DNA of 35,768 nt from Sperchopsis tessellata (Eukaryota > Arthropoda > Insecta > Coleoptera > Hydrophilidae): the NCBI GenBank assembly GCA_033557685.1, contig JAWQRN010000157.1:1-35768 (forward strand), written 5' to 3'. This document shows, piece by piece, positions 20,071-31,869 of the stretch (the stretch's first letter is position 1; each line of letters starts with the position of its first letter). A program made the position numbers and the translations under genes. Below the pieces are notes generated by a model. The model ran no database searches and was not told where the DNA came from. It saw nothing but the letters and a program-made list of their open reading frames with translations.

Positions 20071-20488
20071 AATTGCATCATCACTAGACAAAGAACTACC
20101 ATAAAATGGGATGACAGATCACAACATTTTATCATTCATTTTTATTCCGTGAATCTGAATTTAACAATTTTGCATCTGCACTTGCAAAAAGGTGTTAACA
20201 CTTATGGTGCGAATATATTTGTACAATTTTTTGTATATTTGTTATTGGGATGATATTGTCGGTGTTATATTCAGTAACCAAAATATGTCCTATGTACGAC
20301 ATTTTAATTTCAATGATAGATCAGTTACATAGTCTCATTGGTCAACATAAATTTTGTTATAAAGATATTTTAATTTTTTTTAATCTCATTGTAAAATGTA
20401 TGAAAATGTGTTGTGGGATGATTTTGATCAGTATTTATTACCTTTCATTTAAACGGCACCATATGAAATGTAATTTACCTATCTTCAG
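20071..20488. other. Intergenic stretch
   Basis: Nothing recognised apart from the left flank of the repeat that starts at 20489. Confidence 0.6.
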
Positions 20489-20687
20489 GTTTTCCGGGAG
20501 ATAACTGTGTGTTGGCTTTTCTTTTTGCCGTGTGCCATTTAGCTCTTTAAAGTGTTAGGTGTAGGTGCTGGCCAGCTCTAAAAAGTGCTAAGTATAGACT
20601 GACATGTAGCTCTCAGAATTGCTAGTCATAAACTCATAAAAAAGTCAGCTAAAAGAAAAGGCAAAACACATTTATCTTCCGGAAAAC
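20489..20687. repeat. MITE-like element with about 40-bp imperfect inverted ends
   Basis: The left end GTTTTCCGGGAGATAACTGT at 20489-20508 continues to about 20532. It is the imperfect reverse complement of the right end (about 20644-20687, ending TTATCTTCCGGAAAAC), including a shared CTTTTCTTTT tract. The interior is about 110 bp and has no ORF. A related copy lies at 22829-22905. No clear target-site duplication. Confidence 0.6.
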
Positions 20688-22474
20688 AGATATTTACTGT
20701 GGCCATGAAAGTCTATGTAATGAATATGAGATTACTTAGTCCAATAATAAATCTTATTCTATAGTTACAATTTGTGCTTCATAAAAAAATATGAGCATTA
20801 AAAGTTCAAGTGACCCCAGTTATTATTTGTCTATGTAACATAGAAAACTGCTACGTTCGAATGACATTGATATTTATTTAAAACTTATCAATTTCCTCTA
20901 CTGCAAATAAGGGCAAAATTCAAGTGTAGATTTATTTTAATTGCTTAGTAGCTCTGTAATTAGTCGTTAGAGTATGCCTATCTCTCCGAATAAATTTTTA
21001 AGTTTGTCAGAAGATCTGATATACACCAAAACGAGAAATGATATAGATATAGCATACCACAGGTTAAATATTTTGGATATCAAGACTTTTGGCCCATGAA
21101 TGAATAATATCTTATCAACTGAGGTTAAAAATCTCAGTGTTTTGGCTTTTGCAAATAAACTGACTGATGGTTTGATGGAAGGCGCCTTGTATTCTTTGGT
21201 GAAGTTCTTTCTGTTGGGCATTTAAATAATTTTATGCATTTTGTTTCTATTGTAATGTAGATTTATATTCTGTTTTTATTTGCCATATAAAACAGTTTAA
21301 TGAAGTTTTTTCTTTCTTTCTCAAACCTTGCCGAAGCTGTCGACTTTTTATGGTTAGGGAAAGAGTTGTGCAGTAACTGTCATCAAGGAAGGACATACAA
21401 CAGCGGGCTTCATTTAATGTAGGTAGACCAGGTGTATATGAAAGAATCCTGCAGGAAAGAAATATCCGTAAGTAAGCATGAATAGAAAAATTTCGAGCTT
21501 CTATTATGCCACTATTGTTGATTATTTTACTTTAACATAAAAACTTTTTTCTGGTGTTCATTGTTCAATGGTAAGTTATGTTAATTTGAAAACTAACTGT
21601 AAATAATAAAAAAATATAATTCCAGAGTGTACATTTAAATAACTTCAAATTGTGGTGCTCATAATCACTTATTATAAATACAAATAAACTTTTTCCAAAT
21701 AGTTGTATGAAAAAAGTTTCTCCTTCTCTTTAAATATATATGCTAAACATATTGTATTACAATAAAATTGTATCTCATTATATTGCATGTAAATATAGTG
21801 TACCGTAAAATACTTGTTTTTTAAAATTGTAGCATTCTTTTACAACAGCAAGAAGTAAGGTATCGTAAGTATGTAACTCATTCAAATTGATCTCGTACAT
21901 TGTTTTCAACGACATCTTTATTTTGAAACAGATTAAAATTATACTGAGTTCAGAATGATTTATCAAATGAAATTGTATTATTTTGATTTTTGTATTGAAT
22001 TATTGTATAAATCTTTCATAACTTTGCCTCTATGGTCTGTTTTTTATATATAGGAATAGTGATTAAAATAAGACAAAGTTTGGTTTGTAGCTTTGTCATT
22101 TTTTGATAAAAATACAGCCAGCCACAGCTCAAATTTCATACCTGATGTGCTACCTATTTCCATATCGTTAGGGATAACCTGTAACCAGTCCAAATATGCA
22201 CTCTTGTAATTCCAAGAATAGAAAAGCATAAGTCCAGTTCACTCTCACTATGCATTTTACTACAGGTCATTCCTGTTCATGGGCATAAGAATCAATGATA
22301 ATCTTATTGCCAAAGTTAAAATGAACAGTTTTTATGAGAAAATTAAGTAGACTGCTTGTCAAGAAGGCATATTAGTGGATGAGATTTTCGATTCTGTGTA
22401 CTCATTGGTTTGGTTTATTGTTTAGAAAACTAATATAGTGTTGAGGATAGGGTTGTTCTGTATTACACATAAAA
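20688..22474. other. Intergenic AT-rich stretch
   Basis: No gene recognised. A 30-codon protein-like run at 21377-21475 (containing FNVGRPGVYERILQERN) ends next to a perfect GTAAGT. Because TAA immediately precedes it and no acceptor fits, I do not call it an exon. Confidence 0.5.
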
Positions 22475-22712
22475 GGGGAGAAATTCCGGAAAGAAACACC
22501 AATTGTCTACAAATTATTTAATCATAAATTTTGCCTACCGGTTTCGAGGCATCACGTCTCATCCTCAGGACAAACTAGTAATAAAGACAATAAAACACTA
22601 AAACAAAGGACACATGCGAAAATGTATCGAGCCGAAATACATGCTGCAAAGAATAGTTGAGATGATTAAATAATTTGTAAACAATTGGTGTTTCTTTCCG
22701 GAATTTCACCCC
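22475..22712 (-). mobile_element. Foldback/MITE-like element with 51-bp terminal inverted repeats
   Basis: Arms 22475-22525 and 22662-22712 are 51-bp reverse complements with only two mismatches (outer end GGGG, then GAAATTCCGGAAAGAAACACC). Inside the left arm, read on the minus strand, CTGAGGATGAG is followed by a hairpin-forming stretch and CTCGAAACCGGTAGGC (22538-22568). The same motif order occurs in the 6341-6600 element and partly at 26360-26490. At 238 bp with no ORF, it is non-autonomous. Confidence 0.78.
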
Positions 22713-22828
22713 ATTTATTATTTAGAGCCAAGTGGTTGATCCTGTACATTTGTCACAGTTCTAATATCTTGGTTACTTTTATGATAGTATTATCATAAGT
22801 TACTATTTTACTATAATTAATATCTTCA

Positions 22829-22905
22829 GATTTTCCGGGAGATAACCGTGTGCTGGCTATTATTCTTGCCAAAATGGGCAACTGTGGCCATGAAAGTCTA
22901 CATAC
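22829..22905 (+). repeat. Second copy of the 20489-type repeat, internally deleted
   Basis: TTTTCCGGGAGATAACCGTG through CTTGCC matches the left end at 20489. It is followed almost at once by ACTGTGGCCATGAAAGTCTA, which in the first copy lies to the right of the inverted repeat (20696-20715). The two copies thus share sequence beyond the apparent ends. Confidence 0.6.
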
Positions 22906-24245
22906 AGAATTAATATAATGAATGCTATTCTTTGGGTCCTATTTATTTTTTGAAATCATTTTCTTTACACACAACTCGTATGTGATTGATATGTATGAGA
23001 GTACATATATGATTGTGATGGTAAGGGTATGAATGTGTATGCATATGTGTTGTTTAATTGGTTTCAAGGTAGTATAGTGTGGAATTTATTTAGTTATATA
23101 TATATTTAAATTCGTACAAGCTTATTTATGGACATTTTTATATGAAAATATATTTTTTTAATCTATGACTAGTTGTTTTTTAATTTTGATCTCTTTACAG
23201 GGATAATGTATATATATATATATGCTGGTTGCTAAATATTTGTGGTGTTTTGTATTTGTTAGTCACTCCTTTATTTGTAAACTCCCATTTGAATGCGTAC
23301 CGCCGCTTTTACATGCCATGTTTGAATCATTCTTTTTGTGTGCGTAATTGTATTTTGTGATTATTTATTTTGTATCTCTTGTATTTGGCTGTCCAGACGA
23401 CCATGTGGTCTGTATATGGTCATGTGCTTATTGAATTATTAAACCTGATTAAAGTTTACTTTACATTACTATGGCAGAGTTTTGGTCCAAGCATACATAC
23501 TCGAAAGCGCTTCATTGATAACATTATTTTACATTCTATTCTTGACAAGTCTTTTCATAATTGACTACTGCAAGGTCTTCAATGGCAGATAGCTGTGTAT
23601 TCTGGACAAGATTTTGAAAACTAAATGGCAAGGCTAGATCATTTATAGAGCACCCATTTTCAATCAAGACAATTATCTTTCTATTGCAAATGCAATGGTG
23701 CAATCTTTTCAAAAATGTGCAGTTCAAGGATCCTACAAGCGTTCTTATTCAACATTTGTTCAGGATGTCTATCCATGTAAAATACAATGACACATTAAAT
23801 TACTTTATACACTGGTATTGTTTATTACTATATAAGCTGATGGAGACTACAGCGAATCATTGATTTGAGATTAAGAAATTGCAGGACGTGCGTATGAACA
23901 GAGAAGTTGCAAAGCAGAGAGAAAGGCTGCAGACCATGTCAAAAATTTATTTTGCTGTCTGTTCTGAGGTTTAACAATAGTGCTCGAAATTTATTTAAGG
24001 AAAAAAGTACAGTTCCATTACATCTTCAGTATATTGACCTAGGATGTAGAACTCTCAAGTTATTGTCAGGTCTTCCACATTTTTAAAATTATTTTTTTAT
24101 TAGACTTATGTTATCAACTGCACCTACATCTGAATCTACGTAAAATATCCTCCAATTCAAAGAGAGTTTTGGCTGGCGCATATATGATCTGAATCTCAAA
24201 GATTAAACACTTGGTTTATGTCTTTGTAAGTCATTGGTCATCAAA
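22906..24245. other. Intergenic AT-rich stretch
   Basis: No gene recognised. A (TA)n run lies near 23207-23223. Short open frames around 23536-23727 on the minus strand look random. Confidence 0.55.
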
Positions 24246-24249
24246 GTAT

Positions 24250-25178
24250 ATCGAATAGAATAGAATATTTTATTTTCCATCAATACAGTACATGGAGTGT
24301 CAAACAAAAAGTAAAACATAGACTATACATAAATATCACACATCAATACATTATAAAATTTAAAACATACGAACACAATAGCACCTTTCAATCAAAAGTC
24401 TGCTTCGAGAAACTCTTCTACAGAGTAGTAGACACCCCTTTACAAAAACTCCTTTGCCAATTTAGCAAACTTTTTCTCGCTGATATTCTTGAGATCCCTG
24501 GTTACTTTATTATTGAGTTTGGTACCCCAATAGTCCACCCCTTGCTGTGTTGTTCGTAACCTATGGAGTGGGATTTGTATTTGCTGAGCATTTCTCATAT
24601 TGTAAGGATGGTGCTCTGAGTTGAGTGTGTCAATGCATCTGTTACCGACAACATATTTCAAGACACAAAGTGTGTACACTTGGCAAGGTATTCTTTCACT
24701 CCTAAATCTATCTCTGCTGCTCTCTCTGTTACCCATACCGCACATGGCCCTTAACGCTCTTTTCTGAAGAAGAAGCATGCATCCGACACCGAAGGGGTTC
24801 CCCACAACATGATACCGTACGCCATTATGCTATGGAAATTGGCATAATAAGCGACCCTTGATACCTGGCAAGTAGCTGCCCTCTCAATAGCTCTGATGGT
24901 ATATATGGCTCTTGCCAACGTCTTACCTAGTCTCTCTAGGTGTGCAGTCCATTTTAACCAGCTATCAACCACAACATCAAGAAATCTCAAACTCTCACTT
25001 CCTGCATCGTGGCTTGCGGAAAAAATTAAGCTCTGAGTTTGGTCTCCATTTAATTGCAACTTGCGTTAAACCAAACATTTGCATCTGCCAATGTTGACCC
25101 AGAGGATACTCAAGTTCAACATTGCCCTTAGACGAAAAAGTGGTATCATCAGCATAAAGACAGGTACCATAACTATAA
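24250..25178 (-). mobile_element. 5'-truncated non-LTR retrotransposon (RT palm end to 3' tail)
   Basis: The minus strand begins within the RT palm, with GTCLYADDTTF at about 25130-25165. After a frameshift come TQSLIFSASHDAGSE, VVVDSWLKWTAHLERLGKTL and YANFHSIMAYGIMLWG (24751-25059). A second shift leads to LLLQKRALRAMCGMG and a long C-terminal region to about 24440. The 3' end lies in an A/T tail with ATTCT repeats at about 24250-24275. YGIMLWG plus LQKRALR is the standard tail of Jockey/CR1-group RTs. It is the youngest-looking LINE here, with long open segments and an intact YADD, but it is 5'-truncated and frameshifted. Confidence 0.85.
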
Positions 25179-26358
25179 CATAACGAAACTAAATAAAATA
25201 ATTGTTTTTTTTGCTGTCGAAAGCTATTCTGTATTTGTTTTTATTCTTGCAGGTATTTTTCTCTAATATATAATTAAATAGGTTTCTTTTAGCCACATTT
25301 ACATGAAAAAAAAACTCCTAGCTTGCAAATTCGTAACTAATATCTATTCATTCGAAATCTTACCTTTAATTATTTTGATGCGGTTTATCATCCATGCCTT
25401 AATAAAATGCCTCAGATTAACGTACAACATAAGGAAACGATATAGAATTTTACATATGGTGATAGCTGATTTTTTGCATACAGCAAATTATCTATCATTA
25501 TATTCAGTGTGTATTTACTACAGCATTTACGTTAAATCAGTAACTATACAATAAAACCATATTTCCAGCTGCATTGTTTAAATGTGAGAAAAAAATGTTC
25601 TTTTTATCAATTCTTCAACCTTGTCTGAATATTTTTCTTTCTAAAAACTGCAGATATAATAATAATTTGTTAAAATAACTTCCCTTGTAATTTTATTGTG
25701 AACTTTTGATTTATTACAATATTTTTTTCTTAGTCCCTTACTATACCTTATTTGTGCTATACGGAATTACATATGCACATAATTCCAGTTTTATAGGAAA
25801 ATATAAGGAATATGCTCAAATACCCTTCGACTTAAAATTACTATGGGATCCTTATGAATTTTGAGTTAGAGGGATTTGACTGTACTTAATTAAATATGGT
25901 AAATACACAGGTGTCGCAAATTCAGTTCTCTACATGATGATTTTTATCTTTAGATATAATGGGTAGGTTTAAATTCAAGACTTTTTTCTTATAGACAATA
26001 ATCCATTGACAGAAATGATATATTGTTCAGTTGTCTTATATATATACCCACAACATTTCGTCTTTTATGGGGCATCATCAAATTATTTTTTTTTTTAATA
26101 GAGACTATCTGTTTTTGCGCAGTTTTATACAAATTTTTATTGTAATTACAAAAATATATGGATAACAATTTGACACTTAGACTGCAAAATATATATTTAT
26201 ATTGTGTGAATAAGTTACACTTATAATGTGCATTGAAGAACATTTATTATCAAAAATGTCAATTACTATATAATGGAAAGAGTGGTGTCATATGAGTTTG
26301 ATATAATATTTCAAATATAGATACAACAATCACTTGCCATTAATTAAAGAAAAGAAAG
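25179..26358. other. Intergenic AT-rich stretch
   Basis: No gene recognised. At 26051-26083 (minus strand) is a degenerate CTGATGATG-hairpin-CGAAA motif of the type found in the foldback elements. Confidence 0.55.
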
Positions 26359-26492
26359 GATGTTGTCCTACAAATTTAATTTGAATTGCCTCCGGTTTCA
26401 ACCATTGCCCAGTGAACATATTAGTCTTGAAAATGACATGAATAATAAAAATTTGTTGCTTTTAAAATAAAATTTGTGAACGGACAACATGC
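26359..26492 (-). mobile_element. Short foldback element related to 22475-22712
   Basis: Imperfect inverted arms at 26359-26385 and 26463-26492 share ATGTTGTCC at the outer ends and an ACAAATTT(A/T)ATTT stretch. On the minus strand GAAACCGGAGGC (about 26388-26399) is followed by an AT-rich run and TTTGTAGGACAA. This matches GAAACCGGTAGGC ... TTTGTAGACAA of the larger element. About 134 bp, no ORF. Confidence 0.55.
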
Positions 26493-28354
26493 AATATTTT
26501 TTTTAACTATAAATTCACAAGACAGCAAATTTCCTTTTTAACAGGTTAACTACCAAGGTCAATTTTCAAAATTTGCTTCTACCTCCAAAATAATATTCCT
26601 GTCAGTCTAGCTAAGCACTAACTAAATTTAATATTTGCAAAAATAACATATTTATCATCAAAATTATGAAATTGGTTTGAATTATTGATTGCTCTGGCAT
26701 ATTCATCCTAGACCTAGTGTAACAAATATTACCTCGCCTAGAGGTCATATTTAATGCACATTTTAAATGAAATCAGTGTTCATTATAGAATTTTAGGCTA
26801 AAATATAATAATACCTAATATAGTACCTAGACATCAATATTACTGCCACGGCAGTTAATCTGTTAATAATAATCAACTGTCAGTTATATCCAAAGCCACT
26901 AGATGACAAATGAATTTTGGTTTTTCAGAATCTCCTTGTAAGCAATTGGGAAAAACGTCATACTTCCATTGATGTATTTTTAATATCTAAAGAATCAATA
27001 TATTTTTTTAATTTTGTTCATATTCAGATATATTTTAAAAATAATTGTGATGAGGTTGGTATTTTTCAAAATATTTCTAGAGGTATACCTGGCTGACCAT
27101 GGATGACTACTGGTTATTTTTAAGGATATATAAATCATTAATGTAGTTTCTTAAAAGTAAACACTCACTAAAATGTATCAATAATGAACTTAATTTACAT
27201 TTAAGTCATAGCCATCATCATCAGGTTGACCATTTGTGGTATTTCATTAAAATCACAATAAAAATAGTAGCCCGTATTTAGAAAAATGAACTTGATGATA
27301 TACCTCAAAAGACAAAACTTTGGAAGCAAATTATGATATCTACAAATGTGGTTAAACAAAAAAATTTTGAAAATGCCTAAAACTAAAGTTATAATAGCTA
27401 ATTAAAGTTACGAATTTTCCAGTTGATTTGTAATTTTCAAAAAGAACTAAATATAGATCATTTTTGTTCTATTATTATTGTCAATACCTTCTATCCCTAA
27501 AGATAATTAAAAATCCCCTTTTAGAGAATCGAACACCTGTACATATGTATCTACAACAAATTAAAATTTCCTCCTGTAAAATACTACATCTTTATGATTG
27601 GAAATTCAGATAAACATATTTTCGGTTGTTATTGCTATTGTTATTGATATTTTTATGTGCAGGACATAGACATCTGTATATTATGTGATTAGCAGTTACA
27701 ATTGCCTTATTATTATAATAATCTATAAACTGTTTATATTACTGTAAAATATAAAAAAATATTTACTCCTGTGATGAGTAATATGATGTACTAAATCATT
27801 GATATATATTTAACGTCCATATTTTTCATATTACATTATTTTATGAATCAATATAGACTTAGTCGATATGGGATCCAATATGTTGTTATTTTAATATATA
27901 AGTTTAATAAAATAACTGTATCATTAATTATATCCGTTATAAGACACTTATGATATACTTGAATAAATGATAAGTTAAAAAAATACAGTCCTTATATTCT
28001 AATTACTTTAACTGCCATTTTATCCTATTTTAAAATATAGTTTTTGGTACTAAGGAGAATTTTGTACACTGTCAAACACCTCAAAAACATTTTTGAATTT
28101 GATATTCACTACTTTTTTATAAATTGTGTTTTTTGTGATAATAATTTATAAAAAAGTAACTGCATAACAAAATATTGCAAAATAAAGCTTTAAATCTTGA
28201 ATGAATATTTAGTTAATTTTTTAAGAATTTTGATAACTGTTATGTAGATAACATGTCAATGATCTTTCAACTAATATGTCATAGTTTTGTGATAATTATA
28301 ATAATACTATAACACTGAACAAATGGACAATATTGAAAGTAATCACAGTGAAAT
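26493..28354. other. Intergenic AT-rich stretch upstream of COA1
   Basis: No gene or repeat recognised. It presumably includes the COA1 promoter; no TATA box or initiator could be placed with confidence. Confidence 0.55.
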
Positions 28355-28376
28355 ATGCTTCGAAACATGAAGAAAA

Positions 28377-28769
28377 ATGGGCTCTACGAAATTATTTCAT
28401 TTGGCCGCACTCGGAGGCTTTCTTACAATTACAATGACAATGATCCTTCGAATAAAAGTTAGTCGCAGAGTATTTCAAACACCATACTACCAAGATGCAA
28501 TGAAGACTTTAAGAGAAAACCAAGTGGCGATTTCTATACTAGGAGAACCTATTTCTGAAATGCTATTTGATGTTGATAGTAACAGAAATTATGCTTACCA
28601 CTATTCTGCTCATTATGAAGTACCAGTAAGGGGTCCTAAAGAAAGTGGTGTTTTGTATTTTTGGGCTAGCAGAGAAGATATGGAAGCCAATTGGGTTGTC
28701 ACTAGAATCGAACTTATTTTGAAACGGCCAAGACGGAGAATTATCATAAAGCCAGCAAATTGGATGTAA
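28377..28769 (+). CDS. COA1: COA1-like cytochrome c oxidase / complex I assembly factor
   Basis: A 130-residue, single-exon protein resembling COA1 (MITRAC15, Pfam COA1 family). Known members sit in the mitochondrial inner membrane and help early assembly of complex IV (COX1 module) and complex I. Visible features are an N-terminal hydrophobic segment (about residues 7-25, LAALGGFLTITMTMILRI) followed by basic residues, fitting a single inner-membrane anchor. YYQDAMKTLRENQVAISILG (about residues 37-56) then aligns with the family's YYxxAxxxLxxxxxAxxxLG block. VPVRGPKESGVLYFWASRED (about 83-101) matches the conserved (I/V)PVxGxKxxGxLYxxxSR block. The length equals the usual 120-150 residues. 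ATG 28377 is chosen as the only in-frame Met before the membrane segment. Two out-of-frame ATGs (28355, 28367) lie just upstream. There is no paralogue nearby. Confidence 0.8.
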   Translation: MGSTKLFHLAALGGFLTITMTMILRIKVSRRVFQTPYYQDAMKTLRENQVAISILGEPISEMLFDVDSNRNYAYHYSAHYEVPVRGPKESGVLYFWASREDMEANWVVTRIELILKRPRRRIIIKPANWM

Positions 28770-28807
28770 AAATTGGTTCTTTGGTTCTAAACAATGTTAA
28801 TAATAAT

Positions 28808-28813
28808 AATAAA
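28808..28813 (+). terminator. COA1: Probable poly(A) signal of COA1
   Basis: AATAAA about 40 bp after the stop, embedded in an AAT-repeat. Its low-complexity setting makes it a plausible but uncertain site. Confidence 0.45.
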
Positions 28814-28829
28814 AAATGAATCATATAAT

Positions 28830-30036
28830 ATAATATAAAACACATTTCTAAACCAGCTTCAGTTGAAACTACCTCCTACTTTTCACACTAAACGAAAATT
28901 ATAATGAAATATGGTATAAAATTATTTTTTTAAGGGAGAACTTTCCTACAAAGTCCTCGTATCTCTTTACATGTAAATTGATTCTACACATTACTCCTTT
29001 TCTCATAATTGTCCATTATTCCTTGAAGATTTTGCGTACATAGCAGTTTTATAATTAATTAATATTTTATTGATAGTAATAAATTGACAAAAACAAATGA
29101 TTGTTTCGCCTTATTTGCTAGAAAATTTAAAAATCTCCAACGTAGGTACAATTTTGTATTCTTTAGCTTTTCATACATTTATATAATAATAAAATAATAG
29201 TTTGAAATTAGCTTAAATTGAGAGAAATCCATGAAGGAGCAGTTTGTATAAAACTCATTTTACAGGTAAAGAAGAAGGTGGTTTCATTAAGATAGTTCTC
29301 CTTTAAACAAAACACAATTTTACAAATAGTGTCCAGTAAATGACACTGATTTCAAATAAAACACTGGTGTGTTATTGATGGTCATCTTTAACTCTACTGC
29401 TTGGCGTGATAGGAAAACCTTGTTTGCATAATACACTGCCTAACACTATAAATGTTTTCTAGGAAGTAGAAGTAGTGTAAAATGGCCATCGAAAAATATG
29501 AATAGACTGTTCGTTTTAAGCATCTATATAAATGGAATTTTTGTCAAATTTTACCTATTTTTAGATATGGTAAAAATGGTTGTGTATTAAAATCTTGCAA
29601 CAATGATAGGAGACTGTAACATTTCCTAGAGTTTTATAAATTTTAAACTGTCAGTAAATACAGACAAAAGCAGCAGTATCCAGGTGCGCATTTAAAGTCT
29701 GTGGGTAATATTTGTACCAGAGTTGCAAGGTCGTATAATCTTGCTCAGCCATAGCCTTCTTCAACATACCCATTCCTCTTTTTCATCTTTTTATTCTGTA
29801 ATTTAAAACAGGTATTTCCTCAAGTTATTTTAGATGTTTTATATTTTATTTGAAAATGGATTTTATTTAACATTTATATTTATTGTTCACACTATCTCTT
29901 TATGAGAAAATTGCACATATTCAAAATAAAGTTGAAGATGATAGGCTATTTTGATGCTTCTCTAAAATTGGTCCAACCAAAAATAAAGCAGATTACTTGA
30001 GCTCGACTCCCAAGCTTAAACCACTTGATTATTTAT
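28830..30036. other. Intergenic AT-rich stretch
   Basis: Nothing recognised on either strand. Confidence 0.55.
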
Positions 30037-31190
30037 TTATTGAATCTACTACTCTACAGACAATGGTCCAATTATAGAGTAGGCTTATTACATATAAGTT
30101 ACATGGTAGAAACATACATTTATCGGTAATAAAAACTGTAAAAATGAAATACTACTAAGGCAGGACTAAAGAAATTTGTTCCGCAATGAGAATCCAAGTT
30201 GTCTTACGGAGAGATGGAACAGATCTACATGCTCATCAATGCTGTGGAGTGTTGTGCACATCCTAAATATAGGAGAATTAATCAGGACGTTAGTATGGGT
30301 ATGGGGGAGGCAAAACAAGTGTTGGTACCTGACAGAATTAGTAGGTACATGGATGTGAAGCAGGGTCATCGATTAAATTGTGGAGAAGTTTGAACAGACA
30401 TATGGTGTGTATTATTTTCTGGCGGCCATTTAAAGAGGTCATGTGGAGAGTTTCAAGGACTATTTCTTTGGGATATCCTTGCTCTGGGTATATGTGGAAT
30501 GTGTGAAAGAATTGATTACTTGAGGAATTTTCTCTGAATTCTTTCAATAAGCAGGTTGTATTTCATGTAAAAGTGGTTCCAGATTGTGCAGCAGTATTCT
30601 AACTTGGAACGTACAAATGCATAGTACAAAATCTTAAATGTGCCCGGATCAGAAAATCTGTTTGACAGTCTTATGACGAAGCCAAGCATTCGATGGGCAG
30701 AAGAAGTGATATCACAAATATGGTAGTTGAAGGAGAGATGGTTATCAAATTTGACACCAAGCTTTGACACAGCGAGCTAGTTGGGAATCGGATATTTTAT
30801 AAGAAAAGATAATGCGGGTTTGTTTTCTGGTATACGTCATAGCTTTGCACTTGTTAATGTTCAAGTACAGTTTATATCATTTATGAATAGAAACAGTGGC
30901 CTAAGATAGATCCCTGAGGAACACCAGATGAAGCAATAAATATTTCAGATTAATAGCCAAGGTGATGTACCAATAACCTATGGTCAGAAAGGTATGAGAA
31001 GAATTTTATTAATGGGTCAGAAAAACCAAAAACTTGCAGTTTCATGATGATAATCTTGTGATCAATGTGATCAAATGCTTTGGCAAAGTCAGTATATATA
31101 ACAACTACTTGGCTCTGATTGTCAATTATTGATGAAAAGAACTGTGTAAAAAGCCTCGAACCTTTTATACACCGAGATTAAACTATCCAG
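30037..31190 (-). mobile_element. Inactive CR1/Jockey-like non-LTR retrotransposon with internal deletion
   Basis: Minus-strand order: palm motif A, YTDFAKAFDHIDHKI (about 31060-31110); SDPLIKFFSYLSDH; then SSGVPQGSILG and LFINDI-like sequence (about 30870-30930). The thumb follows (SKLGVKFDNHLSFNYHICDI, 30700-30770), then a C-terminal region with EYCCTIWNHFY and KLLHNLIDDP down to about 30170. The YADD catalytic box expected after LFINDI is absent: the sequence jumps straight to LNINKCKAM, an internal deletion. The 3' end is marked by an AATAAATAAATAA tail at about 30026-30040. Stops and shifts elsewhere confirm it is dead. Confidence 0.82.
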
Positions 31191-31869
31191 AAACATAAAA
31201 GTTGTACAAAGTTCTGCTAAACAATTTGGACTTTATGGCAGATCATAAAAAAGAAGAAAGTAGTTATTTTTGTCGCTACACTGATCGTATCGTTACAGAA
31301 GTTCCAACATAGCATATAAATTTTGTTTTAATTCTTGAGCCAGCAGGGTTTGGTAATACTTGCATGTTCTTTAGGTCTGCTAAATCCGAAGAAATTGAAC
31401 CTGCAAGAATGAGCAAAAACTAAAATTGAGAGCCCCTGCCTGCCAAAATTCGAGCTCATATATACATACGTTTCATATTAGGTTTCCTATCCCACTTCAA
31501 GACCACAAGAGTCACTACAGTTCCATTTTTTTTTTTAAGAAAAATAGTATCATTATAAATATTCACTTTGGATTCATGAAGGATATTTGTACCTGCAATG
31601 CTATACAGCTTCTGCTCAACTGTTTCTGACGCACTGAAAAATCGTCATTATTGTACAGCATGAAGGCTTTTGAATGCAAACCTTGGGGAGGTAGCTTGCT
31701 GCGATGGTACCTTGTGGATCGTCGAAAGTTTATAGAATTAAATAGTAAGAGCATTACAATAACCGGTTAAATGCCAAATCGATAAGAAAACAGTACTTGC
31801 CGCTGTGGGTATTCCTCAATAGTTTGGTGCAAGAATTGATAACGTAGCACATACCTTAATGCCCGGTAC
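31191..31869. other. Intergenic stretch
   Basis: No gene recognised. Slightly less AT-rich patches at 31560-31760 give no coherent frame. Confidence 0.5.

Noticed and set aside
20967..21221. Minus-strand open frame of 84 codons
   Set aside because: Length is expected by chance in sequence of this composition with six frames; no motif.
21374..21475. Possible orphan exon (FNVGRPGVYERILQERN next to a perfect GTAAGT donor)
   Set aside because: The codon immediately after the only nearby CAG acceptor is TAA in this frame, and no family is recognisable.
23536..23727. Minus-strand open frame of 63 codons
   Set aside because: No recognisable domain, AT-driven composition and no splice or promoter context; compatible with chance.
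27205..27240. CTGATGATGATGGC on the minus strand as another foldback or hammerhead motif
   Set aside because: No GAAA half and no stem at the required distance.
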